Assembly: GCA_947630865.1 (NCBI GenBank)
Contig: CANRJE010000018.1
Location: forward strand, 1 to 16,689
Source: an uncultured Bacilli bacterium
GTDB taxonomy: Bacteria > Bacillota_I > Bacilli_A > RF39 > UBA660
DNA length: 16,689 bases
Reading direction: 5' to 3'
The notes under the pieces were generated by a model. It did not search any database and was not told the origin of the DNA. It was given only the letters and a program-made list of their open reading frames with translations. Position 1 is the first letter of the stretch. Each line of letters starts with the position of its first letter. Below are positions 1 to 6,529 of this stretch, in pieces. A program made the position numbers and the translations under genes.

Positions 1-13
1 TTGACGAAAAGAT

Positions 14-42
14 ATTATAGACTATTCATGTGTCTTTTTCAA
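14..42 (-). promoter_or_regulatory. Sigma-A-type promoter for a gene beyond the left edge
   Basis: On the minus strand a -35 TTGAAA (37-42) and a perfect -10 TATAAT (14-19) are separated by exactly 17 bases. Transcription would start near base 7 and run out of the window to the left. The promoter lies downstream of the dut terminator, so it should serve a separate transcription unit that cannot be seen here. Confidence 0.6.
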
Positions 43-43
43 T

Positions 44-64
44 TATGAAGTGTTGCACTTCATA
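44..64. promoter_or_regulatory. Palindrome next to the left-edge promoter
   Basis: A perfect inverted repeat has 9-base arms TATGAAGTG (44-52) and CACTTCATA (56-64) around TTG. No T-run follows it on either strand, so it is a poor intrinsic terminator. It ends two bases upstream of the -35 of the leftward promoter, which suits an operator or activator site. The binding protein is unknown. Confidence 0.45.
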
Positions 65-85
65 TTTAAATTAACAAGAAATTAT

Positions 86-115
86 AAAAAAAGATTTAGT
101 TAGTTGAACCAAATC
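86..115 (-). terminator. Intrinsic terminator of nrdD-nrdG-dut
   Basis: Read on the minus strand, GATTTGGTT pairs with AACTAAATC (nine pairs, one G-U) around a 5-base loop, followed by seven T (86-92). The stem starts inside the last codons of dut and includes its TAA stop. Confidence 0.75.
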
Positions 116-536
116 CTCCTTCTCCTCTAATTGTTTCAGATAATTCTTCTTTTTCAAGAAAATCTACTTTTAAATAAGGGGTAAAAACAATTTGAGCAAT
201 TCTTTCATTGGGATTAATTGTTTGATTTTCTTTAGAATGGTTATGAAGACTAACTTTAACTTCTCCTCGATAATCAGCATCAATTACTCCAACTTTATTA
301 GCAGGTGCTAAACCTTTTTTTGTTCCAAGTGAACTTCTTGCATAAACTAAACCAACATATCCTTGGGGAATTGCCATTGCTAAACCTGTTCCAATTAAAA
401 CTGTTTCACCAGGTTTTATAGTTAATTCAGAATCAAGTACAGCATATAAATCAGCACCTGCTGAATCGATTGTTCCATAAGTTGGAATAGTTGCTCTTTC
501 ATCTACTTTTTTAATTTCTACAATATTATTATTCAT
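96..536 (-). CDS. dut: Deoxyuridine 5'-triphosphate nucleotidohydrolase (dUTPase)
   Basis: Hydrolyses dUTP to dUMP and pyrophosphate in the cytoplasm. This keeps uracil out of DNA and supplies dUMP for thymidylate synthesis. The 146-residue protein has the normal length of a trimeric dUTPase and shows all five family motifs in order: AGADL (26-30), ARSSLG (66-71), GVIDADYRG (83-91, with the catalytic Asp region), ERIAQIVF (111-118) and the C-terminal arm RGEGGFGSTN (137-146), the P-loop-like motif that closes over the nucleotide. The ATG overlaps the TGA of nrdG by four bases, and its Shine-Dalgarno AAGGAGAG (minus strand) lies inside nrdG, so translation is probably coupled. It is the last gene of nrdD-nrdG-dut and ends in an intrinsic terminator. 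Nothing is missing or truncated. Confidence 0.97.
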   Translation of the reverse strand: MNNNIVEIKKVDERATIPTYGTIDSAGADLYAVLDSELTIKPGETVLIGTGLAMAIPQGYVGLVYARSSLGTKKGLAPANKVGVIDADYRGEVKVSLHNHSKENQTINPNERIAQIVFTPYLKVDFLEKEELSETIRGEGGFGSTN

Positions 537-1063
537 TTTTCTCTCCTTTTGTTTTTTTCATGTAAGATAATTTTACCACTTTTTCTTGTTTTTGACATAT
601 CAATTATTCTTTGATTACTAGAACCTCTAAAATAGAGTAGAGGGTCTTTTAAATCTTCTTCAAATTCTCCGTCGACTAAGACATCAATTAATTCTAATAT
701 TTCTTTGATTTCTTCTGTTTTCATTTGTTTTAATTCTTCATATAAGTATCCAGAATAAGCCCAGATAGATTTTTTATCTTGATAAACTTCTCTAACTTTT
801 TTTAAGAGAGGAAGAATATCTTTTTGATTTTGAGGTTCAAAAGGTTCTCCTCCAAGAAGTGATAATCCACTTATATAATCAGGTTTTAAATCTTCTATTA
901 TTTCTTCAACTGTAGTATCAGTAAAAGTGTTTCCATAGTTAAAATCCCAAGCTTCTTCATTAAAACAACCTTTGCAATGATGAGTACAGCCTGATACAAA
1001 GAGTGAAACTCTAACACCAGGACCATTAGCAACATCATATTTTTTTATTTTTGCATATTTCAT
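533..1063 (-). CDS. nrdG: Anaerobic ribonucleoside-triphosphate reductase activating protein
   Basis: Radical-SAM activase that uses a 4Fe-4S cluster and S-adenosylmethionine to generate the glycyl radical on NrdD. The cluster motif CxxxCxxC is at Cys26, Cys30 and Cys33, and the SAM-binding GGEPF motif is at 71-75. At 176 residues it has the usual length of short NrdG proteins, which carry little beyond the radical-SAM core. It starts nine bases after the nrdD gene ends. Its Shine-Dalgarno AAGGAG overlaps the nrdD stop codon and is correctly spaced from the ATG. Its own stop overlaps the dut start (ATGA). The order nrdD-nrdG is widespread in anaerobes. Activity requires absence of oxygen. Confidence 0.96.
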   Translation of the reverse strand: MKYAKIKKYDVANGPGVRVSLFVSGCTHHCKGCFNEEAWDFNYGNTFTDTTVEEIIEDLKPDYISGLSLLGGEPFEPQNQKDILPLLKKVREVYQDKKSIWAYSGYLYEELKQMKTEEIKEILELIDVLVDGEFEEDLKDPLLYFRGSSNQRIIDMSKTRKSGKIILHEKNKRREK

Positions 1064-1072
1064 AGGACTCCT

Positions 1073-3199
1073 TTATAAATGTAAAACTCTAGCTTTTATT
1101 TCTTTAGTCTTACCAACATTCCAAAAGTTTTCTCCTAAATAGCCACATGTTCTTCTTGTAACATTCATTTTATTTTTATCTTTATTGTGGCAATTAGGAC
1201 ATTCCCATTCTAAATCATCATTTATAATTATTTCACCATCAAATCCACAGACATGACAATAGTCACTTTTAGTATTAAATTCTGCATATTGAATATTATC
1301 ATAGATAAATTTAACAAGTTCTTCTAAAGCTTCAAGATTATTTTCAAGATTAGGTATTTCAACATATGAGATTGCACCACCTGACGAGATTGTTTGAAAA
1401 ACGCTTTCAAATTTTAACTTAGAAAAAGCATCGATTTCTTCTCTTACATCTACATGATAAGAATTTGTATAATATCCTTTATCGGTTACATCTTTAATGT
1501 CTCCAAATTTTTCTTTATCAATTCTTGCAAAACGATAGCATAATGATTCAGCAGGAGTTCCATATAAACCAAATGCAATTCCTGTTTCTTTTTTCCATTT
1601 ATCACATCTAGCTCTCATTGTTTTCATAACTTTTAAAGCAAATTCTTTACCAACTGGATCAGTATGAGAAACGCCTTTCATGAGTTTGGTCATTTCGTAA
1701 ATACCAATATAACCTAAGGAAATAGTTGAATAACCATTTTTTAAATATTTATCGATTGGTTCATTTTTATTTAATCTAGCAATTGCTCCATATTGAAAGT
1801 GAATAGGGGAAACGTTTGATAAAGTTCCCATTAGAGCATGATGCCTACACATTAAAGCTTCATAACAAAGGTCAAGTCTTTCATCTAAAAGTTCAAAGAA
1901 TTTCTTTTCATCTTTATCAGCAATAATTGCTATCTGTGGAAGATTTATACTTACAACACCTTGATTGAATCTTCCTTCAAATTTATATTTTCCATTTTCA
2001 TCTTTATATGGTGATAAGAAACTTCTGCAACCCATTGGACTAAAAACATTACCTTCATAGTTTTCTCGCATTTTTTTAGCACTTATATAGTCAGGATATA
2101 ATCTTTTACTTGAACATTTAACTGCTAGGTGAGTTAAATAATCATATTTTCCTCCTTGAAGTGAATTCCATTCATCGAGTACATAAATTAACTTAGGAAA
2201 AGCAGGAGTTATATAAACACCTTTTTCATTTTTTATACCTTCATATCTTTGATTTAAAATTTCTTCAATAATCATAGCAGTATAATCAATGTATTCATCA
2301 TCTTTATCAAGATACATAAAAATTGTTACAAAGGGAGCCTGACCATTGGTAGTCATTAGGGTATTAATTTGATATTGAATTGTTTGAACTCCAGCTTGAA
2401 GTTCTTCTTTTAATCGTTCTTTTACTAAATCTTCTATTTCTTTTTTAGTAAATTTATCTTTAAAATTATTATTTAAATTACGACGGAATTTATCTTCACT
2501 TTTCTTTAAGTATTTACCTAGATGTTTAATATCAACTGATTGTCCACCATATTGACTAGAAGCAACAGCTGCAATTATTTGAGTTAAAACAGTACAGGCA
2601 ACTTGAAAACTTTTTGGAGTCTCAATTAACTTACCATTCATAACTGTTCCATTATCAAGCATATCTTGAATATTAATTAAACAACAATTAAAAATTGGTT
2701 GTAAAAAGTAATCAGCATCATGAAAATGTAAAATTCCTTCTTCATGGGCTTGACTAATTTTTTCAGGAAGTAAAATTCTTTTAGTTAAATCTTTGGAAAC
2801 TTCACCAGCAATTAAATCTCTTTGAGTAGAAGCTTGAACTGCATTTTTATTGGAATTTTCTTCCATAACTTCTTTATTGCTATTTTTAATTAAAGTTAAT
2901 ATAGATTCATCAGTTGTATTCGCTTTTCTTATTAATTCTCTTTCATAGCGATATAGCATATAGGCTTTAGATAGTTCATATTTATTAAGTTCAACTAGTT
3001 TTTTTTCAATTATATCTTGAATATCTTCTACTAATAATCTTTTCTTTTTTAAACTTTCTATATATTTAATTATTTTATTTATTTCGTTATCACTCGCACC
3101 ATCATCTTCAGATACATCATTGTTGGCTTTTTTTATGGCAATTCTTATTTTTTCAGCATCGTAATCAACAATTCTACCATCTCTTTTAACAATTTTCAT
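1073..3199 (-). CDS. nrdD: Anaerobic (class III) ribonucleoside-triphosphate reductase
   Basis: Reduces ribonucleoside triphosphates to dNTPs using an oxygen-sensitive glycyl radical. The 708 residues show an N-terminal ATP-cone (about 1-93, beginning MKIVKRDGR) for allosteric control and a barrel domain with Cys172-Cys173 in the FNCCLIN segment. A C-terminal zinc site follows, with Cys648, Cys651, Cys667 and Cys670. The radical-site motif RRTCGYLGENFW puts the glycyl radical on Gly686. Length and motif order are those of an intact enzyme. The start is supported by a strong AGGAGG at 3205-3210. It is first in the operon with its activase nrdG and with dut. No aerobic reductase is visible in this window. 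Expression is probably controlled through the palindrome at 3250-3263 by the divergent Crp/Fnr-type regulator (inference). Confidence 0.97.
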   Translation of the reverse strand: MKIVKRDGRIVDYDAEKIRIAIKKANNDVSEDDGASDNEINKIIKYIESLKKKRLLVEDIQDIIEKKLVELNKYELSKAYMLYRYERELIRKANTTDESILTLIKNSNKEVMEENSNKNAVQASTQRDLIAGEVSKDLTKRILLPEKISQAHEEGILHFHDADYFLQPIFNCCLINIQDMLDNGTVMNGKLIETPKSFQVACTVLTQIIAAVASSQYGGQSVDIKHLGKYLKKSEDKFRRNLNNNFKDKFTKKEIEDLVKERLKEELQAGVQTIQYQINTLMTTNGQAPFVTIFMYLDKDDEYIDYTAMIIEEILNQRYEGIKNEKGVYITPAFPKLIYVLDEWNSLQGGKYDYLTHLAVKCSSKRLYPDYISAKKMRENYEGNVFSPMGCRSFLSPYKDENGKYKFEGRFNQGVVSINLPQIAIIADKDEKKFFELLDERLDLCYEALMCRHHALMGTLSNVSPIHFQYGAIARLNKNEPIDKYLKNGYSTISLGYIGIYEMTKLMKGVSHTDPVGKEFALKVMKTMRARCDKWKKETGIAFGLYGTPAESLCYRFARIDKEKFGDIKDVTDKGYYTNSYHVDVREEIDAFSKLKFESVFQTISSGGAISYVEIPNLENNLEALEELVKFIYDNIQYAEFNTKSDYCHVCGFDGEIIINDDLEWECPNCHNKDKNKMNVTRRTCGYLGENFWNVGKTKEIKARVLHL

Positions 3200-3220
3200 T
3201 TATACCTCCTCTATATAAAA

Positions 3221-3249
3221 ATTATAGCAATTAAACTATTAAATTATAT
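3221..3249 (-). promoter_or_regulatory. Probable nrdD operon promoter
   Basis: On the minus strand an extended -10, TGC-TATAAT (hexamer at 3221-3226), lies 11 bases beyond the nrdD Shine-Dalgarno. Seventeen bases upstream the -35 position reads ATATAA (3244-3249), a poor match. A good -10 with a poor -35 is typical of activator-dependent promoters. A second TATAAT at 3243-3248, with TTGCAA at 3268-3273 (19-base spacer), is an alternative. Confidence 0.5.
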
Positions 3250-3263
3250 GTTGCAATTGCAAC
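3250..3263. promoter_or_regulatory. 14-bp palindromic operator between nrdD and the Crp/Fnr-type gene
   Basis: GTTGCAATTGCAAC is a perfect palindrome. The unit TTGCAA occurs three times in 23 bases (3251-3256, 3257-3262, 3268-3273). The palindrome centre lies about 42 bases upstream of the predicted nrdD transcription start, close to the classical class II activator position of Crp/Fnr proteins. It also covers the -35 of the rightward promoter. It differs from the canonical FNR site TTGAT-N4-ATCAA. Confidence 0.6.
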
Positions 3264-3279
3264 TTTTTTGCAATATAAT
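3251..3279 (+). promoter_or_regulatory. Promoter of the Crp/Fnr-type regulator
   Basis: TTGCAA (3251-3256, 4 of 6 against TTGACA), a 17-base spacer and a perfect TATAAT (3274-3279). The -35 is the left half of the palindrome, so a protein bound there should block polymerase, consistent with autorepression. Confidence 0.55.
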
Positions 3280-3327
3280 TAATTTGTCTAGGAAAGTCTT
3301 TGAAAAACAAAGAAGGTGGTATGTCAA

Positions 3328-3963
3328 ATGGAAGTAAAATCAATTTTTGAAGGTATAACAGATGAAGATGTTGCCAAAATGTTAAAGTGTTTTGAAGCGA
3401 GAAAAATGTCTTTTAAAAAAGATAGAACAATTGTTACTAATATTATAAATGTTAAGTTAATAGGAATTATTTTAAGTGGTACTGCTAATATGGTTAGATA
3501 TGATTATAATGGAAATAGAACTATCATTGAAAAATTAGAAACTAATTCTGTATTTGGAGAAGTTTTTTCAAGAGTTGGAAATGATATTTCTGTTATAGCA
3601 ACTAGTGATTGTGAAATTTTATTTATTGAATACGAACATTTAATAAAAAGATGCAAGAAAGGTTGCATTTATCATACTGTTTTAACAGATAATGTCTTAA
3701 AACTTTTATCAAGAAAGATTGTAGAACTTAATGAACGTCTTGAAATTTTATCTAAAAGAAGTATTCGTGATAAGCTATTATCTTATTTTGAACTTTTAGC
3801 AACGGATAACCCTAGAAGAACTTTTGTTCTTCCTTTTACGTATACTGATTTAGCAGATTATTTATCTGTTGATAGAAGTGCTATGATGCGAGAAATTAAA
3901 AATTTAAAAGAAGATGGTTTTATTACTACTAATGGAAAAAGAATTACATTAATTAGTTATTAA
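3328..3963 (+). CDS. Crp/Fnr-family transcriptional regulator
   Basis: A 211-residue protein with the two-domain layout of the family. It has a cyclic-nucleotide-binding-like beta-roll (about 15-105, with GxxFGE-like VFGEVF at 75-80), a long dimerisation helix (about 115-145) and a C-terminal winged helix-turn-helix (about 168-205, recognition helix VDRSAMMREIKNL). The four cysteines (21, 95, 109, 113) do not form the N-terminal iron-sulfur motif of E. coli FNR, so the signal it senses is not evident. The ATG at 3328 is chosen because AGAAGGTGG (3311-3319) is a good Shine-Dalgarno with 8-base spacing; the upstream in-frame GTG at 3316 lies inside that site. It diverges from nrdD, and the shared palindromic gap suggests that it controls nrdD-nrdG-dut and itself (inference). 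Its 3' end overlaps the next, convergent gene by 11 bases. Confidence 0.9.
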   Translation: MEVKSIFEGITDEDVAKMLKCFEARKMSFKKDRTIVTNIINVKLIGIILSGTANMVRYDYNGNRTIIEKLETNSVFGEVFSRVGNDISVIATSDCEILFIEYEHLIKRCKKGCIYHTVLTDNVLKLLSRKIVELNERLEILSKRSIRDKLLSYFELLATDNPRRTFVLPFTYTDLADYLSVDRSAMMREIKNLKEDGFITTNGKRITLISY

Positions 3964-3976
3964 TTTCTTGTAATTC
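3941..3976. terminator. Bidirectional terminator between convergent genes
   Basis: GAATTACA (3941-3948) pairs with TGTAATTC (3969-3976), and an inner ATTAAT pair lies within. On the plus strand TTTATTTT follows; on the minus strand five T follow (3936-3940). The hairpin contains both stop codons, so it can end transcripts of both the Crp/Fnr-type gene and the tandem-HTH gene. Confidence 0.55.
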
Positions 3977-4423
3977 TTTATTTTCACTTTTTACTTTTCC
4001 ACATAGTTTAGCTATTGGAATTTTAAATTTTTTAGAATATTTATAAAGATTAGATGTTGAAATACAAATATTACCTTTTTCATATTTTGTAATACATGCT
4101 TGTTCAACATTTAAAATTTTAGCCATTTCTTTTTGAGTTAAATTATGTTCAAGTCTAATTTTTCTTAAATTTTCTCCTAAAACTTTTAAATCTAATCCTT
4201 TAATTATATGATCGCTGTCTTTATTTTTTGTAAGACCTAAAGTATAATCGAGACTATAATTAAAGTAATCTGCAAATGTAATTAATTTTTGTAATGGTAT
4301 TATATTAATACCTAATTCCCATAACGAATATGCTGAACGTTTAACATGCAGAATATCAGCCATTTGATTTTGTTTTAAATCATTATCTTCTCTAATGTTT
4401 TTCAACATTGTAACATCTATCAT
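3953..4423 (-). CDS. Tandem helix-turn-helix (XRE-family) DNA-binding protein
   Basis: A cytoplasmic protein of 156 residues made almost entirely of two Cro/C1-type (HTH_3) domains. The first is at about 7-64 (LKQNQMADILHVKRSAYSLWE) and the second at about 82-141 (LTQKEMAKILNVEQACITKYEKG). Each has the Q-x-x-x-A signature of helix 2 and the W/Y-E-x-G turn after helix 3. There is no extra ligand-binding, peptidase or toxin domain, so a single chain may bind a two-half-site operator. The start ATG (4421-4423) is chosen because GGTGGT lies just upstream on the minus strand; the earlier in-frame TTG and GTG fall in or before that site. It converges on the Crp/Fnr-type gene with an 11-base overlap. 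Its targets cannot be inferred. Confidence 0.82.
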   Translation of the reverse strand: MIDVTMLKNIREDNDLKQNQMADILHVKRSAYSLWELGINIIPLQKLITFADYFNYSLDYTLGLTKNKDSDHIIKGLDLKVLGENLRKIRLEHNLTQKEMAKILNVEQACITKYEKGNICISTSNLYKYSKKFKIPIAKLCGKVKSENKELQEINN

Positions 4424-4505
4424 TATATTTACCACCAATTTTATTTTTGCATTTCCATTAAGAACAATAAGATAAATGCTATTTTCAGTTATTGAATTTT
4501 GCTAT

Positions 4506-4535
4506 TTTATGTTATGTTTTAATTTTATTTGTCCA
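4506..4535 (-). promoter_or_regulatory. Possible promoter of the tandem-HTH gene
   Basis: On the minus strand TGGACA (4530-4535, 5 of 6) and CATAAA (4506-4511, 4 of 6) are separated by 18 bases. This would give a leader of about 75 bases in front of the ATG at 4423. It is the best candidate in this gap but not a strong one. Confidence 0.3.
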
Positions 4536-4551
4536 TATATATGAATATAAA

Positions 4552-4576
4552 AAGCAATAGTCAGCGACTATTGCTT
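4552..4576 (-). terminator. Intrinsic terminator of the DedA gene
   Basis: A perfect 11-bp stem, AAGCAATAGTC (4552-4562) and GACTATTGCTT (4566-4576), encloses a 3-base loop. On the minus strand it is followed by a short T-rich run. The TAG stop of the DedA gene is part of the stem. Confidence 0.8.
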
Positions 4577-5188
4577 AATTTTGTTTTTCTTTTTTCTTTT
4601 ATAAAACCAAAATATTGAAGTAACAATTAGAAAGATAAGAATAGCTATTGTAATATTTGTATAAGTATTAATTATTTTAATAATCTTTTGCCAATTATTG
4701 GCTGCTAATCTTCCAAGTAATACTAAAATGCTATTCCAAATTAAACTACCAAAGAAAGAATAAATTAGAAATTTTAAAAAATTCATATTGCAAGAACCAG
4801 CTGGAATTGATATTAAACTTCTAATAACAGGAATAAATCTTCCAATAAAAACACTTTTTAATCCTTTATTTTGAAACCAAATGTTAGCATCATTTAAATC
4901 ATTTTCTTTAATCATTATAAATTTATTAAACTTGCTATTAAGAAATTTAGAAAGAATATTATTTAAAGATTTACCAAAAAAGAAAAGAATAATTGCTCCT
5001 AAAAGACTACCAATAGTTGCTATTAAAATAACCAATATAATATTTAAGTTAGAATAATTTGTCATATAACCTGAAAAAGTTAAAATTATTTCAGATGGAA
5101 TAGGTGGAAACAAGTTTTCAAGAGTAATTAGAAAAAATATTCCTAGATAACCAAATTTATTCATTATATTAATAACTATCTCTTGCAT
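4568..5188 (-). CDS. DedA-family membrane protein (VTT/SNARE-associated domain)
   Basis: A polytopic inner-membrane protein of 206 residues, the normal size for DedA proteins. Family hallmarks are visible: an N-terminal amphipathic segment with ENLFPPIPSE (24-33), a following re-entrant or membrane helix, and the arginine motif GRFIPVIRS (116-124) followed by PAG at 129-131. The C-terminus has two hydrophobic helices and a basic tail (residues about 197-206). Characterised DedA members recycle undecaprenyl phosphate or phospholipids across the membrane and affect envelope homeostasis; which lipid this one moves is unknown. The ATG at 5188 is chosen because AAGGAAG lies five bases upstream on the minus strand; an upstream ATG at 5221 falls in the promoter region and has no ribosome-binding site. 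It appears monocistronic, with its own promoter and terminator. Confidence 0.92.
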   Translation of the reverse strand: MQEIVINIMNKFGYLGIFFLITLENLFPPIPSEIILTFSGYMTNYSNLNIILVILIATIGSLLGAIILFFFGKSLNNILSKFLNSKFNKFIMIKENDLNDANIWFQNKGLKSVFIGRFIPVIRSLISIPAGSCNMNFLKFLIYSFFGSLIWNSILVLLGRLAANNWQKIIKIINTYTNITIAILIFLIVTSIFWFYKRKKKNKIKQ

Positions 5189-5211
5189 AAACACTTCCTT
5201 ATAGATTAAAT

Positions 5212-5238
5212 AGTATAACATACATTAAAATATCTCAA
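5212..5238 (-). promoter_or_regulatory. Promoter of the DedA gene
   Basis: An extended -10 TGT-TATACT (hexamer 5212-5217) has a TTGAGA (5233-5238) 15 bases upstream. The short spacer is offset by the extended -10. Transcription would start near 5206, 18 bases before the ATG. Confidence 0.5.
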
Positions 5239-5270
5239 AATAAGTTTATGTAAAAGAATAAGTTCTATAC

Positions 5271-5311
5271 AAAAAAACTCTTATGAATTTTTACAATCAT
5301 CAAGAGTTTTT
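5271..5311 (-). terminator. Intrinsic terminator overlapping the end of the kinase gene
   Basis: On the minus strand AAAAACTCTT (5302-5311) pairs perfectly with AAGAGTTTTT (5273-5282), and the T-run extends to 5271. The left arm lies in coding sequence, and the 19-base loop carries the last codons and part of the stop. Confidence 0.65.
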
Positions 5312-6414
5312 AAAACGAAATCATTTATTTCTTCTAATTTTGTTTCAATATCTTTTAAAAGTAAATATTGATTTTTGAATCTATCTTTGTTATGAGTTTC
5401 ATATTTTATTTTGAAATAAGTATCTCCATTTATATAATCAGTTAAAAAACGAAGTGCTAGTTCATAAGTTAAAATTTTGATTGATAAACCTAAATAATTT
5501 ATTTCATCTTGAGTTAAATAGTTACCCATTTCTTCTAAATAACCTTTTAAGTATGATTCAGTTAAATCAAGATTTAAGAATATTTTCTTTTTATCAGTTT
5601 CATCTTCAAAAGCATTGCTACAAGCAGAACGAATACCATCTCCTAAATCGAATAAACTAGAACCTGGCATAACAGTATCAAGATCAATTATTGCAACTCC
5701 AACTCCAGTTTTTTTATCCATTAGAATATTATTTAATTTTGTGTCATTGTGAGTTACTCTTAAAGGTATTGTTTTACCTAATGAATCAATAACTAAAGAA
5801 CATTCTTTGTATCTTGATATTAAGTCAACTATCTCATCAGGAAACTCAAAAGCTCTATTTGTAACTTTATTTTCAATACTTAAAAGCAAGTCATTAAATC
5901 TTTTTTTAGTGTTATGAAAATCTTTTATAGTTTCTCCTAGTAAAATAATTGGAAAATCATTTAATAATTTTTCCCAAAGACCAAAACTTTTTCCAGCTTC
6001 ATAAGCTAAAGTGATAGGGTCTTTTGCATCAGTTAAACTATCGTATGAAATACAATCATCTATGTAATCAAAAGCACGATAGTATTCTTTTTCACCATCA
6101 AAGTTAATATAAGTATAAAGATTTTCTTTATTAACTGTTTTTATAATATTTAGAGTTTTATGGATAGTATCTTTATTTTTTAATAGTTTTTTCTTAATGT
6201 GTTCTGTTACTAATTCAATGTTTTTCATAACTAGATAAGGTTCTTGAAAAACATTAGCATTTATTTTTTGAAGTAAGTACTTGTGAATTTCTTTACCATC
6301 TTCAAATGTTAGAATATAACTTTTGTTAATATTCCCTTGATTATTTTCTTCAATATTTTTAAGTTCTCCTTGAAAGTTAAACTGTTTAGTAATTTTTTTT
6401 AGTTTTTCGTTCAT
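5281..6414 (-). CDS. APH-fold sugar kinase, N-acetylhexosamine 1-kinase-like
   Basis: A 377-residue cytoplasmic kinase of the aminoglycoside phosphotransferase (choline/homoserine kinase) fold. The catalytic loop HNDTKLNNIL (222-231) supplies the Asp base and the metal-binding Asn. IDLDTVMPGS (243-252) carries the DxD metal site, and FDLGDGIR (255-262) follows. The combination of H-N/C-D-T-K-x-N-N, IDLDT-MPG and D-GD-IR is characteristic of the NahK group, which phosphorylates GlcNAc or GalNAc at C1 in host-glycan use. Substrate identity is inferred from these motifs only. No lacto-N-biose phosphorylase, epimerase or sugar transporter lies nearby, so the pathway context is missing. The ATG at 6414 is preferred over the upstream TTG at 6426, because GGGTGAG just before it serves as the ribosome-binding site. 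Confidence 0.82.
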   Translation of the reverse strand: MNEKLKKITKQFNFQGELKNIEENNQGNINKSYILTFEDGKEIHKYLLQKINANVFQEPYLVMKNIELVTEHIKKKLLKNKDTIHKTLNIIKTVNKENLYTYINFDGEKEYYRAFDYIDDCISYDSLTDAKDPITLAYEAGKSFGLWEKLLNDFPIILLGETIKDFHNTKKRFNDLLLSIENKVTNRAFEFPDEIVDLISRYKECSLVIDSLGKTIPLRVTHNDTKLNNILMDKKTGVGVAIIDLDTVMPGSSLFDLGDGIRSACSNAFEDETDKKKIFLNLDLTESYLKGYLEEMGNYLTQDEINYLGLSIKILTYELALRFLTDYINGDTYFKIKYETHNKDRFKNQYLLLKDIETKLEEINDFVLKTLDDCKNS

Positions 6415-6430
6415 TATCTCACCCAATCTA

Positions 6431-6459
6431 ATTATAATTAAAAAATAAAAAAATATCTA
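6431..6459 (-). promoter_or_regulatory. Probable promoter of the kinase gene
   Basis: On the minus strand TAGATA (6454-6459, 4 of 6) and a perfect TATAAT (6431-6436) have 17-base spacing. The predicted start near 6424 leaves a leader of only about ten bases, which is unusually short. Confidence 0.4.
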
Positions 6460-6505
6460 CTCTTTTAATTATTTTAATTAAATTATGTTATATTTTCAAA
6501 AAATA

Positions 6506-6514
6506 TGTTATAAT
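6506..6514 (+). promoter_or_regulatory. Extended -10 promoter of the tRNA gene
   Basis: TGT-TATAAT (hexamer at 6509-6514) is a consensus extended -10, with no good -35 at the expected distance. The predicted start near 6521 is nine bases before the mature tRNA 5' end. Confidence 0.6.
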
Positions 6515-6529
6515 CAATATGTTCGTTTT

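Noticed and set aside
3250..3263. Canonical FNR, Rex or NrdR box at the nrdD promoter
   Set aside because: GTTGCAATTGCAAC does not match TTGAT-N4-ATCAA, the Rex site TTGTTAA-N4-TTAACAA or paired NrdR boxes. It is reported as a palindrome of unassigned type.
3316..3327. Earlier GTG start for the Crp/Fnr-type regulator
   Set aside because: The GTG lies inside the Shine-Dalgarno AGAAGGTGG that serves the ATG at 3328, and it has no site of its own.
5189..5221. Earlier ATG start for the DedA protein
   Set aside because: It falls within the predicted promoter and has no ribosome-binding site, while AAGGAAG is well placed for the ATG at 5188.
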